Assembly (NCBI GenBank): GCA_026770025.1
Contig: JAMXDE010000034.1
Span: forward strand, 186,001-250,000
DNA length: 64,000 bases
Reading direction: 5' to 3'
DNA from: Craspedostauros australis
Taxonomy: Eukaryota; Bacillariophyta; Bacillariophyceae; Mastogloiales; Achnanthaceae
A program made the position numbers and the translations under genes. This document shows positions 1-10,021 of this stretch, piece by piece. Below the pieces are notes generated by a model. That model made no database searches. It was not told the origin of the DNA and saw only the letters and a program-made list of their open reading frames with translations. The stretch's first letter is position 1, and every line of letters starts with the position of its first letter.

Positions 1-917
1 GCAGTTCGCCTTGTGCAAGCCACCGACGTCAACCTTCTCAGCGCACCATGCAGAACCTCATCATGACCAACGATGCAACGACCATCCACTTTCCAATACT
101 CATACAGCATCGTACCAATGGAGTAAAACTACCCTCGCAAACGCGACCATCTTCACTCTGTCGCCGCCGCCAACAGGCTCATCGTCAGCATCTGAAACGT
201 GCTCCGTACGAGTGCGATCGCCATACCTTCACAACAGTCTTTGGAGTCCAACAATGCCACCACTGTTGCCGCCATCAATACCCAGTACACGAAGGGGCAG
301 CTCGCACTCGCGCTCCAGAAAGAATAAGATGCTTGTACAAATATAATACTATCGAATACGATCTATCAATACAGCTCATACCTTTCCGTACCCTACCACG
401 CGTCGAGAGAGAGAGAGAGCAGAATGTCATTTTCGTATCGCAAAATTGGTGCATATGGCACACTGCTGGTGCTAACACGATTATAGGAGCTAGAATGAAT
501 GTTTGCTTGTTCGATAGAAGGCCGCATCCTGATCGTCTGGTGCATGGTACTGTCACGGCCCTGCGGAAGAGAACAGGGGGGCAATGGAGGCCGCGCCACG
601 CATGCGTTGGAATCGCGAAGACGACGAGGTCTAACCTTCATCTTCGGTGCCGAGGCATGTGACTACCACCACGTCGCCAAGCGCAAGGCATCACATGATG
701 CCGCCACGTGGGCTTGGGATTTGCAGGTACGAATGGAGCAGATGTTGGATCGCTTTTCAGGTTGGCGGAAACGCGAAATCGAGAGAAGGTCGGCCAGCGA
801 GATCTTCTCTCAGCTCTGTCGTTCCATTTAGCGGCAGCGCGGAGTGCCAAGGAGTGTGATTGGCTGTGGTCCCACCATGACAAAATTGTATTACGACATC
901 TTGAGTATGGTACCCAC
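1..917. other. Intergenic, no gene supported
   Basis: Several overlapping open frames exist on both strands, but their translations are rich in Arg, His, Cys and Trp, show no domain, and shadow one another. A short GA run lies near 411-420. I see no supported gene, RNA or mobile element here. Confidence 0.5.
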
Positions 918-1373
918 TCATAGACGCTCCATGTAGTCCAAGTACTCTATTGAGTCTTCGGTAACAGTGACAGGAGCCCTCTGGTGGTATCTGGTTCCGT
1001 GGTACGACTGCTTGTGACTTCGTTGCTTGCTGCCGCGCGCTCCATCCATCCCTGCGGCGCAGTCGGCGTTGGTTGATGGCGTTGCCTTCTCGGAATGAGC
1101 GGCTTGTCTGCGCTGCGTGCTGATCTGGGCGCCGAGGACGGCGTCGACCTCCATACTCCCGAAGGAGACCTCGATGAATTGGTGTCTCCTCAGGAGACCA
1201 GCACGGTCACGACCTGGTTCGCTCTCTGGGACAGGAGCCGGCGAATCTTTCAGCGGTTCGTCTTGAGATGATGACGATGCACCGACGGTATCTTCGTCTG
1301 CGCAATACTTGGTGGCGGAGGATCGGCGCTGGCGCGGGCTGCAGCAAACGTCCGTGTTGGAGTGGATGGGCAT
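918..1373 (-). CDS. Hypothetical small hydrophilic protein (151 aa)
   Basis: This frame opens with ATG at 1373 in the context CAACATG and ends with TGA at 918-920. The protein is hydrophilic. It has a Ser-rich, acidic N-terminal half with a run of four Ser around residues 33-36, a basic middle and an acidic C-terminus ending in DYMERL. There is no signal peptide, membrane segment or recognised domain. The DNA just upstream on this strand is CAACA-rich, like the leaders of other genes in the window, and contains GTGAGTCAGTAAG, which could be a donor of a leader intron. The reasons to list it are the open frame, a composition more protein-like than neighbouring frames, and the leader. It could be a chance frame, and no function can be given. 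Confidence 0.4.
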   Translation of the reverse strand: MPIHSNTDVCCSPRQRRSSATKYCADEDTVGASSSSQDEPLKDSPAPVPESEPGRDRAGLLRRHQFIEVSFGSMEVDAVLGAQISTQRRQAAHSEKATPSTNADCAAGMDGARGSKQRSHKQSYHGTRYHQRAPVTVTEDSIEYLDYMERL

Positions 1374-3557
1374 GTTGATGCGTTGAATCTTACTGACTCA
1401 CGTTGTTGTTGCTGTTGCTCCTGTTGTGGTTTGTGTGTTACTTTGGCGAAGGATAAGAGTATTCTAGTTCGACGGTGCTGGCCGATCAGGATGATCTATA
1501 CCTCGTATGATTCGTGCGTTGATGGGAGTCTGTGTTGTCTTTTGCTTTGTATTGGTATGCAGCCATGATTTATGGGAGCAGAAGCGTCGAGACTGGACGA
1601 TAGTTGGTTTGATAGGATTGGTTACGAGTCCGAAAGGCAGCAACCGCAGGCGATGATGTGTTTGCTGCACGGCTCCTGTCCGCATGAGGGAGATGTACCT
1701 ATGGCAGAGGTGAACATGCATCGAGGCACCGGGATCATAGTCTCTCGCGATGTTTCCTGGTCTTGGTCTCTGTCTCCAGATTCATCAGAAACGTGGCAGC
1801 GCAGACGTGAGATTGTTCACCCACAGCGCATGTTTGGTTTGTGTGGCACTTCGTGGGCGCATCCATGGATACCATCCATGCTGGAACATGCACATGAATA
1901 GGGATGCTGGGACAGCAGATCTGACACTCTCGCATGGTGTGTGGAAGACAGAACTTCTTCCGGACAGATCTTCTTCCAGACAGATAGGTCGTACGAGTAT
2001 CTTGCATCAATCAGAAACGAGCCGGATCACATAGAGAAGTGGTTTCCAGAAGTGAATGAGAATGACAGGAAGACGCTGTCCTTGGTGATACGTCGCGGCT
2101 TTGCGCGCGTCTGTGGTTCTTGTGGGCGAAGTATCCCCAGTTGCAGTTTCTGACCCAAACTCTGTTGTCATGGAACGCACGAACATCCGTTGTGAGGGGC
2201 TTTCCTGTCGGTGATCCTTGTCCAGGCTAATACGGCGTGCCAGACATGTTGCTGGCAACTATCCAAAGCGCGATGCGCGGGAGCGTGTTTGGGGGAGACA
2301 GAGTCGGGTGTCGCACGCGAAAGGCACCTGCTTCACGCTGTCACTCGGCCGCAACAGCCAAAGGTGACACAAGGCCCGCGCCAAGTGTGGCGTGTCTTCT
2401 TCCTGAGCCTTCGGTGTGCCATTTCCGCTTCCACTGCGCTGTTCTGCCATGTCGCGCCATAATCCAGCTCGAGCTTCTCTCCTCTGCCGTCCGAGTACCA
2501 ATACTACATGGTGTTATTGTAATAGATCGTACCCATGAGCGACCAGAGCACGAGCACTCATACGCTTGACTTGACTTGGCTTGGCTTCGATGGAATGGGA
2601 GGCCGAAGGAAGCTGAAGTCGCCTGTGGTTCATTGGGATAGAAGTGGACGAACTTCGTGGACAGCCACAGCTTCAATGAATAAAGCCACCTCATCCCACG
2701 GTTGCGCCTTTCTGTGGATCCCAAAACAAGCGCAGCGCAGAGCACATCAACGCGCAAGGCCTCTGCGTGGTTCTTTTGGACGTGTTCGTGACAAAGATGT
2801 TTCTCGACAACGCGCAACACACGGACAGTTTGCACGAGATCGCCACGGTCGTGTTGTTTCGTAACGGGCAGTTTTGTTCTGTTCTTTTTTGTGGTGCTGT
2901 CGACAACCGACTACTTCGAATCATAGTGGCTTTCGTCCGCGATCTGTGCCTAGTTCAGTACACAATGTGCGTGTCTGATCTATCCGCTCCTGTTCCCGCT
3001 CAGACCCTCGGCGCATCCTCGTCTTCCTGTTATTCGCCGGAACGTGAAACGCAGTTATTCTGACAAGGTGGAACATCTCAGGGACTGATGCGAGCTAGGA
3101 GCAAATCAAACCTCGTGTTTGCTGTTTCAGACATGTCCGATCATGTCGCGTATGTCATTCCAGACGAGCATCACGTCTCGCTTCATTGGTCGCGCTTTCA
3201 AACTAGCGGCGTGCAATCATAATAGTACACACGGCCCCCACACCTCATCAGGACCCAACGCTCGTTGTACGTTCGTAGGTACGTCTTACCCTTGCAGATC
3301 TGTCTCTTTTGGGAGGGAACGCCCTTTGCTTCGTTGCAGAGAAAATGAAGGAAGAAATCGCTGCCTGCCGAGATGCAACAGGGGCTTGAAGCATCGACCA
3401 AGACAGAAGCTTCCACTTTACTCTCCTCGTGTCTCTTCGCCTTGGTCTTTGGGGCTTGGCCAATCTCCATCGCAACAGTTGACGTGCTACTCTACGAGTC
3501 CCATACCCAATCCATTGGCCAAGTAAGAGCTACCAATCGTCAGGCGCGTCATCAAAC
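1374..3557. other. Intergenic, no gene supported
   Basis: About 2.2 kb upstream of the first GT61 gene. The longest open frames (for example 2341-2835 minus) have no domain and compete with open frames on the other strand. Nothing else was recognised. Confidence 0.5.
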
Positions 3558-5567
3558 ATGCCGTCCACCATTCTGAAGGCATCATCTGCGGGATCATCAA
3601 AGGTACCGGATCGATCGACGTCCAAGAACAATGACAGAAGTGTCAAATCCTTTCCACGGCATGTTGTGTGGACTGCTCCGCTCATTATTTTCTGGGCCGC
3701 ACGAATCTGCAAGCCATGGACGACAATCAACGACATACAGGCGATTCGTCAAAACGACATGCCCACGATCAATGCAAATACAGAAGTCACGCTGTCATCA
3801 TCGAATGAGACGACAGTCGATGAGAGCGATCATCCATTGCTTGGAGAACAACAGCAGCAGCAGCAATCAAACGGTACGCAATCCAAGAACGAGCGATGGC
3901 ACAAGGCCGATTGGTTTGATGCCGCCAAGTGGAACGCCAACCCAGAATTGGAGAAGTCATGCCGTCATATTGAGCACGTCTGCTTCCAGCACCAGCAATG
4001 GTTCTACGATACCACGATGCATCACACTGCCACGGAACAGCATGGGTTGGCTCCGATATCCAATCCGCATCAACCAAAGACGAGCGTGCATTTCACAAAC
4101 TACGTGAGGAAAAAACGCACCAACCCTTACCTCAGGGATTTCGAGGTGAAGCCGGCTATACCGCTGAATCCAGATTCGAATATGACCTTGCAACAGGCTA
4201 TGGAGGGATGTAACTACTCCCCCATTCCCAACCACATGATCCTCCAAGGAACATACACCAACATGCTCGGTGAATTCTATGTTCGCATCTTCTTCCCAAC
4301 CCTCCAGCTGCTGAAGGCCATCGCTGATGTGACAATGCCAACAGTAAAGGCAAGAGGCAATAGATCGATGCGAGCAGCTGAAGCCAAGCTGTTTGCATTC
4401 CTGGAAACATTCAGGTGGCAGACCCAGCTGTACTTGGGTTTGGGTCTCGGCGAAGATACGAATCGTCTGAAGCTGCTGGAAAGCCACCGATTGTTCCTGG
4501 AATCCCTTTCATCGAACCCGATTTCCCCTCTGCATGTACTCTTTGACAACGCCAAGTGCCAGTGTGTCCAGCGTCTCTTCTTCTGCGGATTCAAGAAGAC
4601 GAACAACAACAACCACGCCAACGATGAGAACCTGCTCATTGAGGACGAACGTGTTCGGGTGCCGGTACTGGTGGGAAAGCAACACAGGGTGCCTATCAAG
4701 ATAGATATAGCACGGCGATTCCTGCGCAAGGTCTTCGTGGAGGACGATCCCATCGTGAACGATGCCGTCGAAGCCAAGCGCAGAGAGTACCTGATGTCCA
4801 AGGGCGTAAGAGAGGAGGATATCAAGGACACGAAGGAATACAAGATCATCGGGTTGGCCCAGCGTGAAAGTCGTCGCCGTTGGCTGTACGTGGGATCATC
4901 CGTCGACAAGTGCAACGAAGTCTTCAAGAACGACAAGGTCTATTGCGTGGTGATAAACATCGAGAAGAGAGACATGGCAAGTCCGGTGAAGCATCTGGTG
5001 GCACATGCGGCGCTGGATGGCCTGATCGGAATCCATGGTGCACAGTTGACGGAGGCCCTCTTCATGCCTCCGGGGTCTCTGGTGGTCGAATTCTTGCCGT
5101 GGGTGTTGGAAGGACTGATGCAGGGCCGGTGGACGAACATAGCCCATGGACCAACGCCAGTCGGAGAAATGTTCTCCAACACAGATCTGAACCACATCGC
5201 GTATCCGCTGAGAGAGGAAAGCGCATCGCACATTGGCTGCAATGGGACTGGAATGGACTTTTTAACGTGTTACAGAGCCATGGCCAATCGATGGGATAAT
5301 CGAGCTTTCTCAATCAACGAAGATGTGGTCGCTGACATCATCAGCAAGTTCGTCAATCCCGTGCCCAGATCCTGTGAAGAGTATCAGCGCCTAGCAGGCG
5401 ACGAGTATGTTCTGGCCAACGTGAATTGCGCCGATAAGTCTCCTGAGGATCCATCTGCAATTTCCCAACAGCAGCAGCAGCCGCCGCAACTGTTGGTGCA
5501 TCACTTCTACAGGGACAAGGATTGGGTGGACAACAAGGTGAACTCGTCGAAATCAAGGTACCAGTAG
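3558..5567 (+). CDS. GT61-family glycosyltransferase, copy 1 (669 aa)
   Basis: A type II membrane protein. It has a short cytosolic N-terminus rich in Ser and Lys, one membrane segment at about residues 36-50, a low-complexity stem with a short poly-Gln tract (near residues 97-102), then a large lumenal domain. The family call rests on the stretch at about residues 485-515 containing AHAALDGLIGIHGAQLTEAL followed by FMPPGSLVVEF. This matches the G-x-H-G-A-x-L-T ... PPGS-VVE signature of GT61 (DUF563) enzymes, which include plant xylosyltransferases and EOGT-type GlcNAc transferases. The protein is probably Golgi-located, adding a sugar to a glycan or glycoprotein; donor and acceptor cannot be read from the sequence. 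The ATG at 3558 lines up with the paralogues at 10022 and 12691. It is single-exon and very close to copy 2, except for two patches (about residues 176-206 and 360-395). Confidence 0.85.
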   Translation: MPSTILKASSAGSSKVPDRSTSKNNDRSVKSFPRHVVWTAPLIIFWAARICKPWTTINDIQAIRQNDMPTINANTEVTLSSSNETTVDESDHPLLGEQQQQQQSNGTQSKNERWHKADWFDAAKWNANPELEKSCRHIEHVCFQHQQWFYDTTMHHTATEQHGLAPISNPHQPKTSVHFTNYVRKKRTNPYLRDFEVKPAIPLNPDSNMTLQQAMEGCNYSPIPNHMILQGTYTNMLGEFYVRIFFPTLQLLKAIADVTMPTVKARGNRSMRAAEAKLFAFLETFRWQTQLYLGLGLGEDTNRLKLLESHRLFLESLSSNPISPLHVLFDNAKCQCVQRLFFCGFKKTNNNNHANDENLLIEDERVRVPVLVGKQHRVPIKIDIARRFLRKVFVEDDPIVNDAVEAKRREYLMSKGVREEDIKDTKEYKIIGLAQRESRRRWLYVGSSVDKCNEVFKNDKVYCVVINIEKRDMASPVKHLVAHAALDGLIGIHGAQLTEALFMPPGSLVVEFLPWVLEGLMQGRWTNIAHGPTPVGEMFSNTDLNHIAYPLREESASHIGCNGTGMDFLTCYRAMANRWDNRAFSINEDVVADIISKFVNPVPRSCEEYQRLAGDEYVLANVNCADKSPEDPSAISQQQQQPPQLLVHHFYRDKDWVDNKVNSSKSRYQ

Positions 5568-6327
5568 ATAAAATTACGCCGCAGCGGCACCGGAGAGTAT
5601 AGTATTCTGCCATGTCACCCACAGCGGGCTCACCAGTGGAGAGCATTCCACCATGCTCTTGAAGGAGTCGGAATGCAGATCGCACCATTGTTGAGCGAAG
5701 TTGCATATCCATGAGGAAATTCGTCCACGATAAAAGTCCAAAATTGTCTCAGGAGACAAAGTGAATTTGAGGAGTGCCAAAATTGGTCTCCTCAGACCAA
5801 AATCAAGCAACGCGACGTTTTATCGCGATGGCATTTTCTTCGACCACCTCGACTAAAACTATTTGTTCGCGCTCACTTTTCCCCCCCCTCATATCGTGTT
5901 TTCCGATTTCTCACAATATCCTGGTATGCCCTCCTATTTACTATGGCTCAATGCTTCTCCTGGATGCATTGAGCCACTTGCATCTCATCACAGTTCTTCG
6001 TATACATACGTTCATTGCATGCTTATCCACGTCCTCCACACTCTTCACAGGACATGATCGTTCTGCAGCGTTCTTCCTCTTCCATCACAATGATTTGTGG
6101 CCGCGCCTCTTCACAGGAACAATACACCACCCCATATTGATGGACGTTTGTGTGTTATTCGTTTGCTATATGTTACATCTTGACCCATTCCCATGGCTGT
6201 ACTTTCCTTGTTGAGCTGCTGCGCGCGTCCGCGGTCGTTGTGGAGTTGTCTCCGAGCGCGTCCGCCGTCTCTGTGGAGCTGGTGCATCGGTGTTTTGCAC
6301 CACCCCCACTTGGTACATCACCTTCAT

Positions 6328-7752
6328 CTATCTTCCCTTGCCACCCACTCCAACACAGTGGAGGGCCTGCTTCATGAGGGGAGCTTTGTTTTTGTGGCCC
6401 ACCTTGGCAAGCTTTCCAGCCTTGCCCCGAACCGACTTCATGAACCACAATTGTAACATGAGAGTCGTGAGGTCGTGGTCAAGCTTGTGCATCCACTGTG
6501 AAGTGGTGCTTCCTGCCTGGAAACCGGATGGATGGTCGGGCTCCTGCTCGATCTCCTTCATGCCCAGGGCAACCAGTCTCTCCACAACCTTCTCTCGTGG
6601 CATTTTCGTTGTGTTGGTGTTGGGGAGACGAGCTTTGAGGTCTTTCTTGAGGGAGGCGTCGCTGACAGCCACGAATCGCCGTCGAACCTTGTCGTCATCA
6701 GCGAGGATGGTGCGGAGCATTTTGCATTGTGTGGCTCTGGTTTGCTGGGCCTTGCTGCAGTAGAACATTACCATGAGTTCGATGAAGTCTTTGTCAGGGA
6801 AGGCATCCTATTCAGGGGCATCGTTGCGGAGAGAGGAGAGAAGTGCAATTTCAACATGATGGGAATCGAAGGTGGGAGATGTGAGTTTGGAGTATAAATT
6901 AAGTGTGCGCAATCTCGCCTTTTCTACTTGCAACGCATTGTGGTACTTCTCCTTCCGACCAAGCACATCATATCCCAAGTAGCGGCCAATGCACTCCCAT
7001 GCAGGTTGATTGAATATGGTAGCGTTGTCGGCGTTGCACCACTCTCCACTTTCAAGCACCTTCTGTATCATGCTGTAGGTGGAGGTGCTTGTGAACGCGA
7101 AGCGGCAGTGGACGAACCACAGATGGTCACCCTGGCCACAGGTGAGTCCACCCACAGGCAGATCCCACACCATATCTGCCCAACGCTGTTTCACATTCTT
7201 GGATGCGGCAGCCACAACACCAGTTGTGCCAAGGGGAGTTTGGGATATGGCAGCTCTGACTGCCGACGATCGTGTTGGATTGACAGTGCATGTTTGGAAG
7301 AAATGTGGGTAGTGTGGAGATCTTGGATTGCTCCCATGCTTGTCCTCCACCATGTCTTGGTACTTTTGTTGGTCACTGGCATTGGTGAGGGTGAGGTCCC
7401 ACTCGAAGCCACTTGATCTTGTGGAGAGTGCAAGTACGGTTTGTTCGTTGAGATGGTATCCATAGCATGTCAATTGTCGTTTGCCGATGCTGTTGGTGAC
7501 AGCACTATGCACCATCCTTGGCCCCTTCCTCCCAATATTCATCTGGAGTGTACCCTTGCCAATGGATGGGCCGAAGGTGAATGGTAGGTATCCAGCTCGC
7601 ATGTGTGTACCCTCCAGATTGGCACCCCTGGGAGTGAGGAAGACGGTGGTGCTGCGGCAGTTGTATCCTCGATCTGTCATGAGGGTTAGATTTCGAAAAG
7701 AACCATCTGGTTCTTTTAGTTGGGTGAACAACCAATAGGTGTCGTCATCCAA
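6328..7752 (-). pseudogene. Transposase-like remnant, C-terminal part, one in-frame stop
   Basis: One minus-strand frame runs from about 7752 to 6328, broken only by a TAG at 6808-6810. The residues before the stop end in RNDAPE and the same frame resumes at once with DAFPDKDFIEL, so the break is a nonsense mutation rather than a gene boundary. Near the start is LTLMTDRGYN; an Asp in a T-D-R-G-Y context is typical of the catalytic Asp in several eukaryotic DDE transposases. Further on are HLWFVHCRF, a C-x(n)-C pair and a basic C-terminus. No ATG begins the frame, so this is the back part of a longer gene whose front is at 8074-8879. I do not recognise the exact family. Confidence 0.55.
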
Positions 7753-8073
7753 CCCATCTTAGCACGCAGCCAACCCCACAACAAGTCCAGAAGCAGACTG
7801 GACAAGAGTGTTCAGGGTTAATCTGAAGGAATGCAGAAGACGGAAACAAGACAGAGACCTGGGGTGAGGAATTGAAATATGAAATGGAGATGCCACCCCT
7901 CTGCAACAAAAGACACAATGCTGTTCGTCACTTACCCATTGCGATTTGCATGAGTATGTCTCATGCCAAGCAGATAGCTGCTCTCCGCACGGCTGCTGCA
8001 ATGGACCTTGTCATCATCCAATGTGACGATCCGATTCGGGCAACGATGCCGAAGACAAAGAATCTCAAGCGTC

Positions 8074-8879
8074 AAGTTGAAAGCACTTTCCAATTCGGTC
8101 CAAACAAAGCGATGGCCATTCCGAGAGACAGGGTTTCCATTGCGTCAAATACGATCCCAGAGATTGACGCAGTGCTGTCTGGCAGGAAAGCTGGGAAGCG
8201 TGGAAGCGTTGCCGCCATTGTAGAGCCGATGAACGGTGCAGCCTTCCACCATCTGTGATGTGATGGCATAGAGGAACTCCATGTACTCAGCATATGAGAA
8301 ACCCAGCCCACTTGGGCCAAATGCACGGATGAAAATGGGAGATGTGGGACCCAGCACATTGTGGATCAAGTCATGGGGTGTTGGCACGTATGGTAGAGAC
8401 CCAGGAGGACTCTTGGGGAAGCGTTGCAAGACAACTGTTCGCAGTGAACAAATCTCTTCCTTTGCATGGAGGAGAGCAAGCTTGTGCGCTTCTCCAACAG
8501 TCACTTTTGTTGCATGGTCGTAGGCTGAGAGCACCTTCCACTCCACAGAGATCTCCCGACTCCCTTTCTTCGGAGGGAGGACGATGCGATGGCTGTAGCC
8601 AGGAAGCGAGCACGGTTGGACTCCAAAATCGCCAACAGGATTTGGAGGCGCCAATGTTGGCACCGCGCCCTTGTCATCACTGTTGACACAGATGCCATCT
8701 CCTTCTTCTTCATGGGTGTGCTTGCCTGCATCACCCATTCCATCATCCAAAACGTGTCCAAAGGGATGAAGCTGTTGGGATGGAGAGACATTTCCATGGC
8801 CGGTTGTTGCAAGTGGAGTGGAAGCTGTGGGCAAGTTGTCATTGGCATTGGGAGCATCAGGTGGAAGAGAAGATGCCAT
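8074..8879 (-). pseudogene. Transposon-encoded N-terminal remnant with frameshift
   Basis: The ATG at 8879 starts a frame with the residues MASSLPPDAPNANDN. It continues through Ser/Pro-rich, acidic and then more structured sequence to a TGA at 8145. Immediately before the stop it reads QHCVNLWDRI. Shifting frame by one at that point continues as FDAMETLSLGMAIALFGPN down to about 8074, so a single-base change split the gene. The region 7753-8073 between this and the transposase part is too decayed to read. The fragment lies inside the inverted arms of the 5738-9233 element, which is the main reason to assign it there. No known domain is visible. Confidence 0.5.
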
Positions 8880-9233
8880 GATGAAGGTGACGTATCGAAG
8901 AAGGCAAGCTGGAAGAAGAAGGCAGTATGGGGGATGCTGCGAATGATAAGCAAGGAGGTGCGAGGTTGATGATGGGATGAAATGAACCACAGCAGGCAAG
9001 GAGGTTGGAGAGGGAGGGTTGTTGCCAACTGGAGGAAAGCGAAGAAACAATGACGATGAAGAAAATCTTGGAGGAGGAGATGTCAGAACAAAAAGCTGGC
9101 AGAATTTATTTTAGTCGAAGTATTCGACCGAAAAATCCTATCGTGGAGATTTATCACGTAGAACTGAAAATTGTCTCCTCTGACCGGATTTTGGCGAACC
9201 TCCGGGTAACTTTGTCTCCTGAGCCCAAAATGG

Positions 9234-10021
9234 CCATCTTTGGTCTCCCCAGACAGAAATTTTCTTTTTGGATATGGAGAGGAATGGAGCGACCAACCCG
9301 TCATCGACACTTGTTTGACCAGCAACCTTTTTTTAACGAATTGGTCAAAATGGAAGTTCGAAACTGAGGAATAGTTCCAATTCAGTCAAATTGCCTCTCT
9401 CAATCTGAAATCTGGTGTCCGGCTTGGTTGAAATAGTGTCCGAGTGAGGCCGCGATTCTCCCGAGTGTCCGGAGACATTTGTTCGCAGCGCCAACCGATT
9501 TCTTCAAGCCGGACAGTGGTTCGTCATCGATTCATGCGACTCCAACGGACGAGAAAACGAAACGGAACTGCACGCGCCAAAAACGCAGGAGACAACGAGA
9601 ACACCCACACGCCAGAATGATGACACAAAGTCACCTGAAGGGACGAAACGTGCTGGATGACTTGTTGGTGAATGAATGGTGACACACCCCAATGCTCATC
9701 GTTGCGTACATCCCTGCCATACCATACTCGTACTGTCATCCACTTGCATCCATCAGTGCACGCCTCTGGGAAGAGGAAGGACATTCGCAAAGCCGCTCGG
9801 TTCATCTGGACGACCGCAACGGGGAGGCATCCATACTACTCGCAGCACGAAAAGTGGCAAGCAAAAAGAGCGCTTGGGCATTGAGGCATCCACAGCAACG
9901 GCAATAGCGACAGCGACTGCGACAGCAGCTCCCCGCTTCGCTCGTCTCCTTGCTTGCTTGTTCACTCGTTCGATATCCATCTCATTGTGCAAGCAGCCAA
10001 GCTGCAAGCAAAGCCATAATC
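9234..10021. other. Leader and upstream region of GT61 copy 2
   Basis: No gene is supported. Just before the start codon lies GCAAGCAGCCAAGCTGCAAG (9989-10008), repeated almost unchanged before GT61 copy 3 (12658-12677). The duplication therefore included at least part of the 5' leader. A short (CAGCGA)n-like run occurs near 9896-9930. Confidence 0.6.

Larger units (their letters stand above)
5738..9233. mobile_element. Decayed DNA transposon with long degenerate terminal inverted repeats
   Basis: The stretch at 5738-5869 is related, in inverted orientation, to about 9110-9233. Shared landmarks in the same order are CTCAGGAGACAAAGT, GCCAAAAT, a GAGGAGAC/GTCTCCTC palindrome and CGACTAAAA. The arms are about 125-130 bp long, imperfect, and rich in small GTCTC...GAGAC palindromes. 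Between them, on the minus strand, lie broken open frames with transposase-like features (see 6328-7752 and 8074-8879). The element sits about 170 bp after the stop of GT61 copy 1 and about 790 bp before copy 2, so it separates the two most similar paralogues. Long arms plus a DDE-like protein would fit a Mutator-like or related cut-and-paste family, but the superfamily is not settled and no clear target-site duplication was found. Confidence 0.65.

Noticed and set aside
48..662. 204-codon open frame at the window start
   Set aside because: Composition (Arg, His, Cys rich), no domain, overlapped by open frames in other phases; no evidence of a gene.
2341..2835. 164-codon minus-strand frame
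   Set aside because: No domain or signal, competing frames on the other strand, composition like chance frames.
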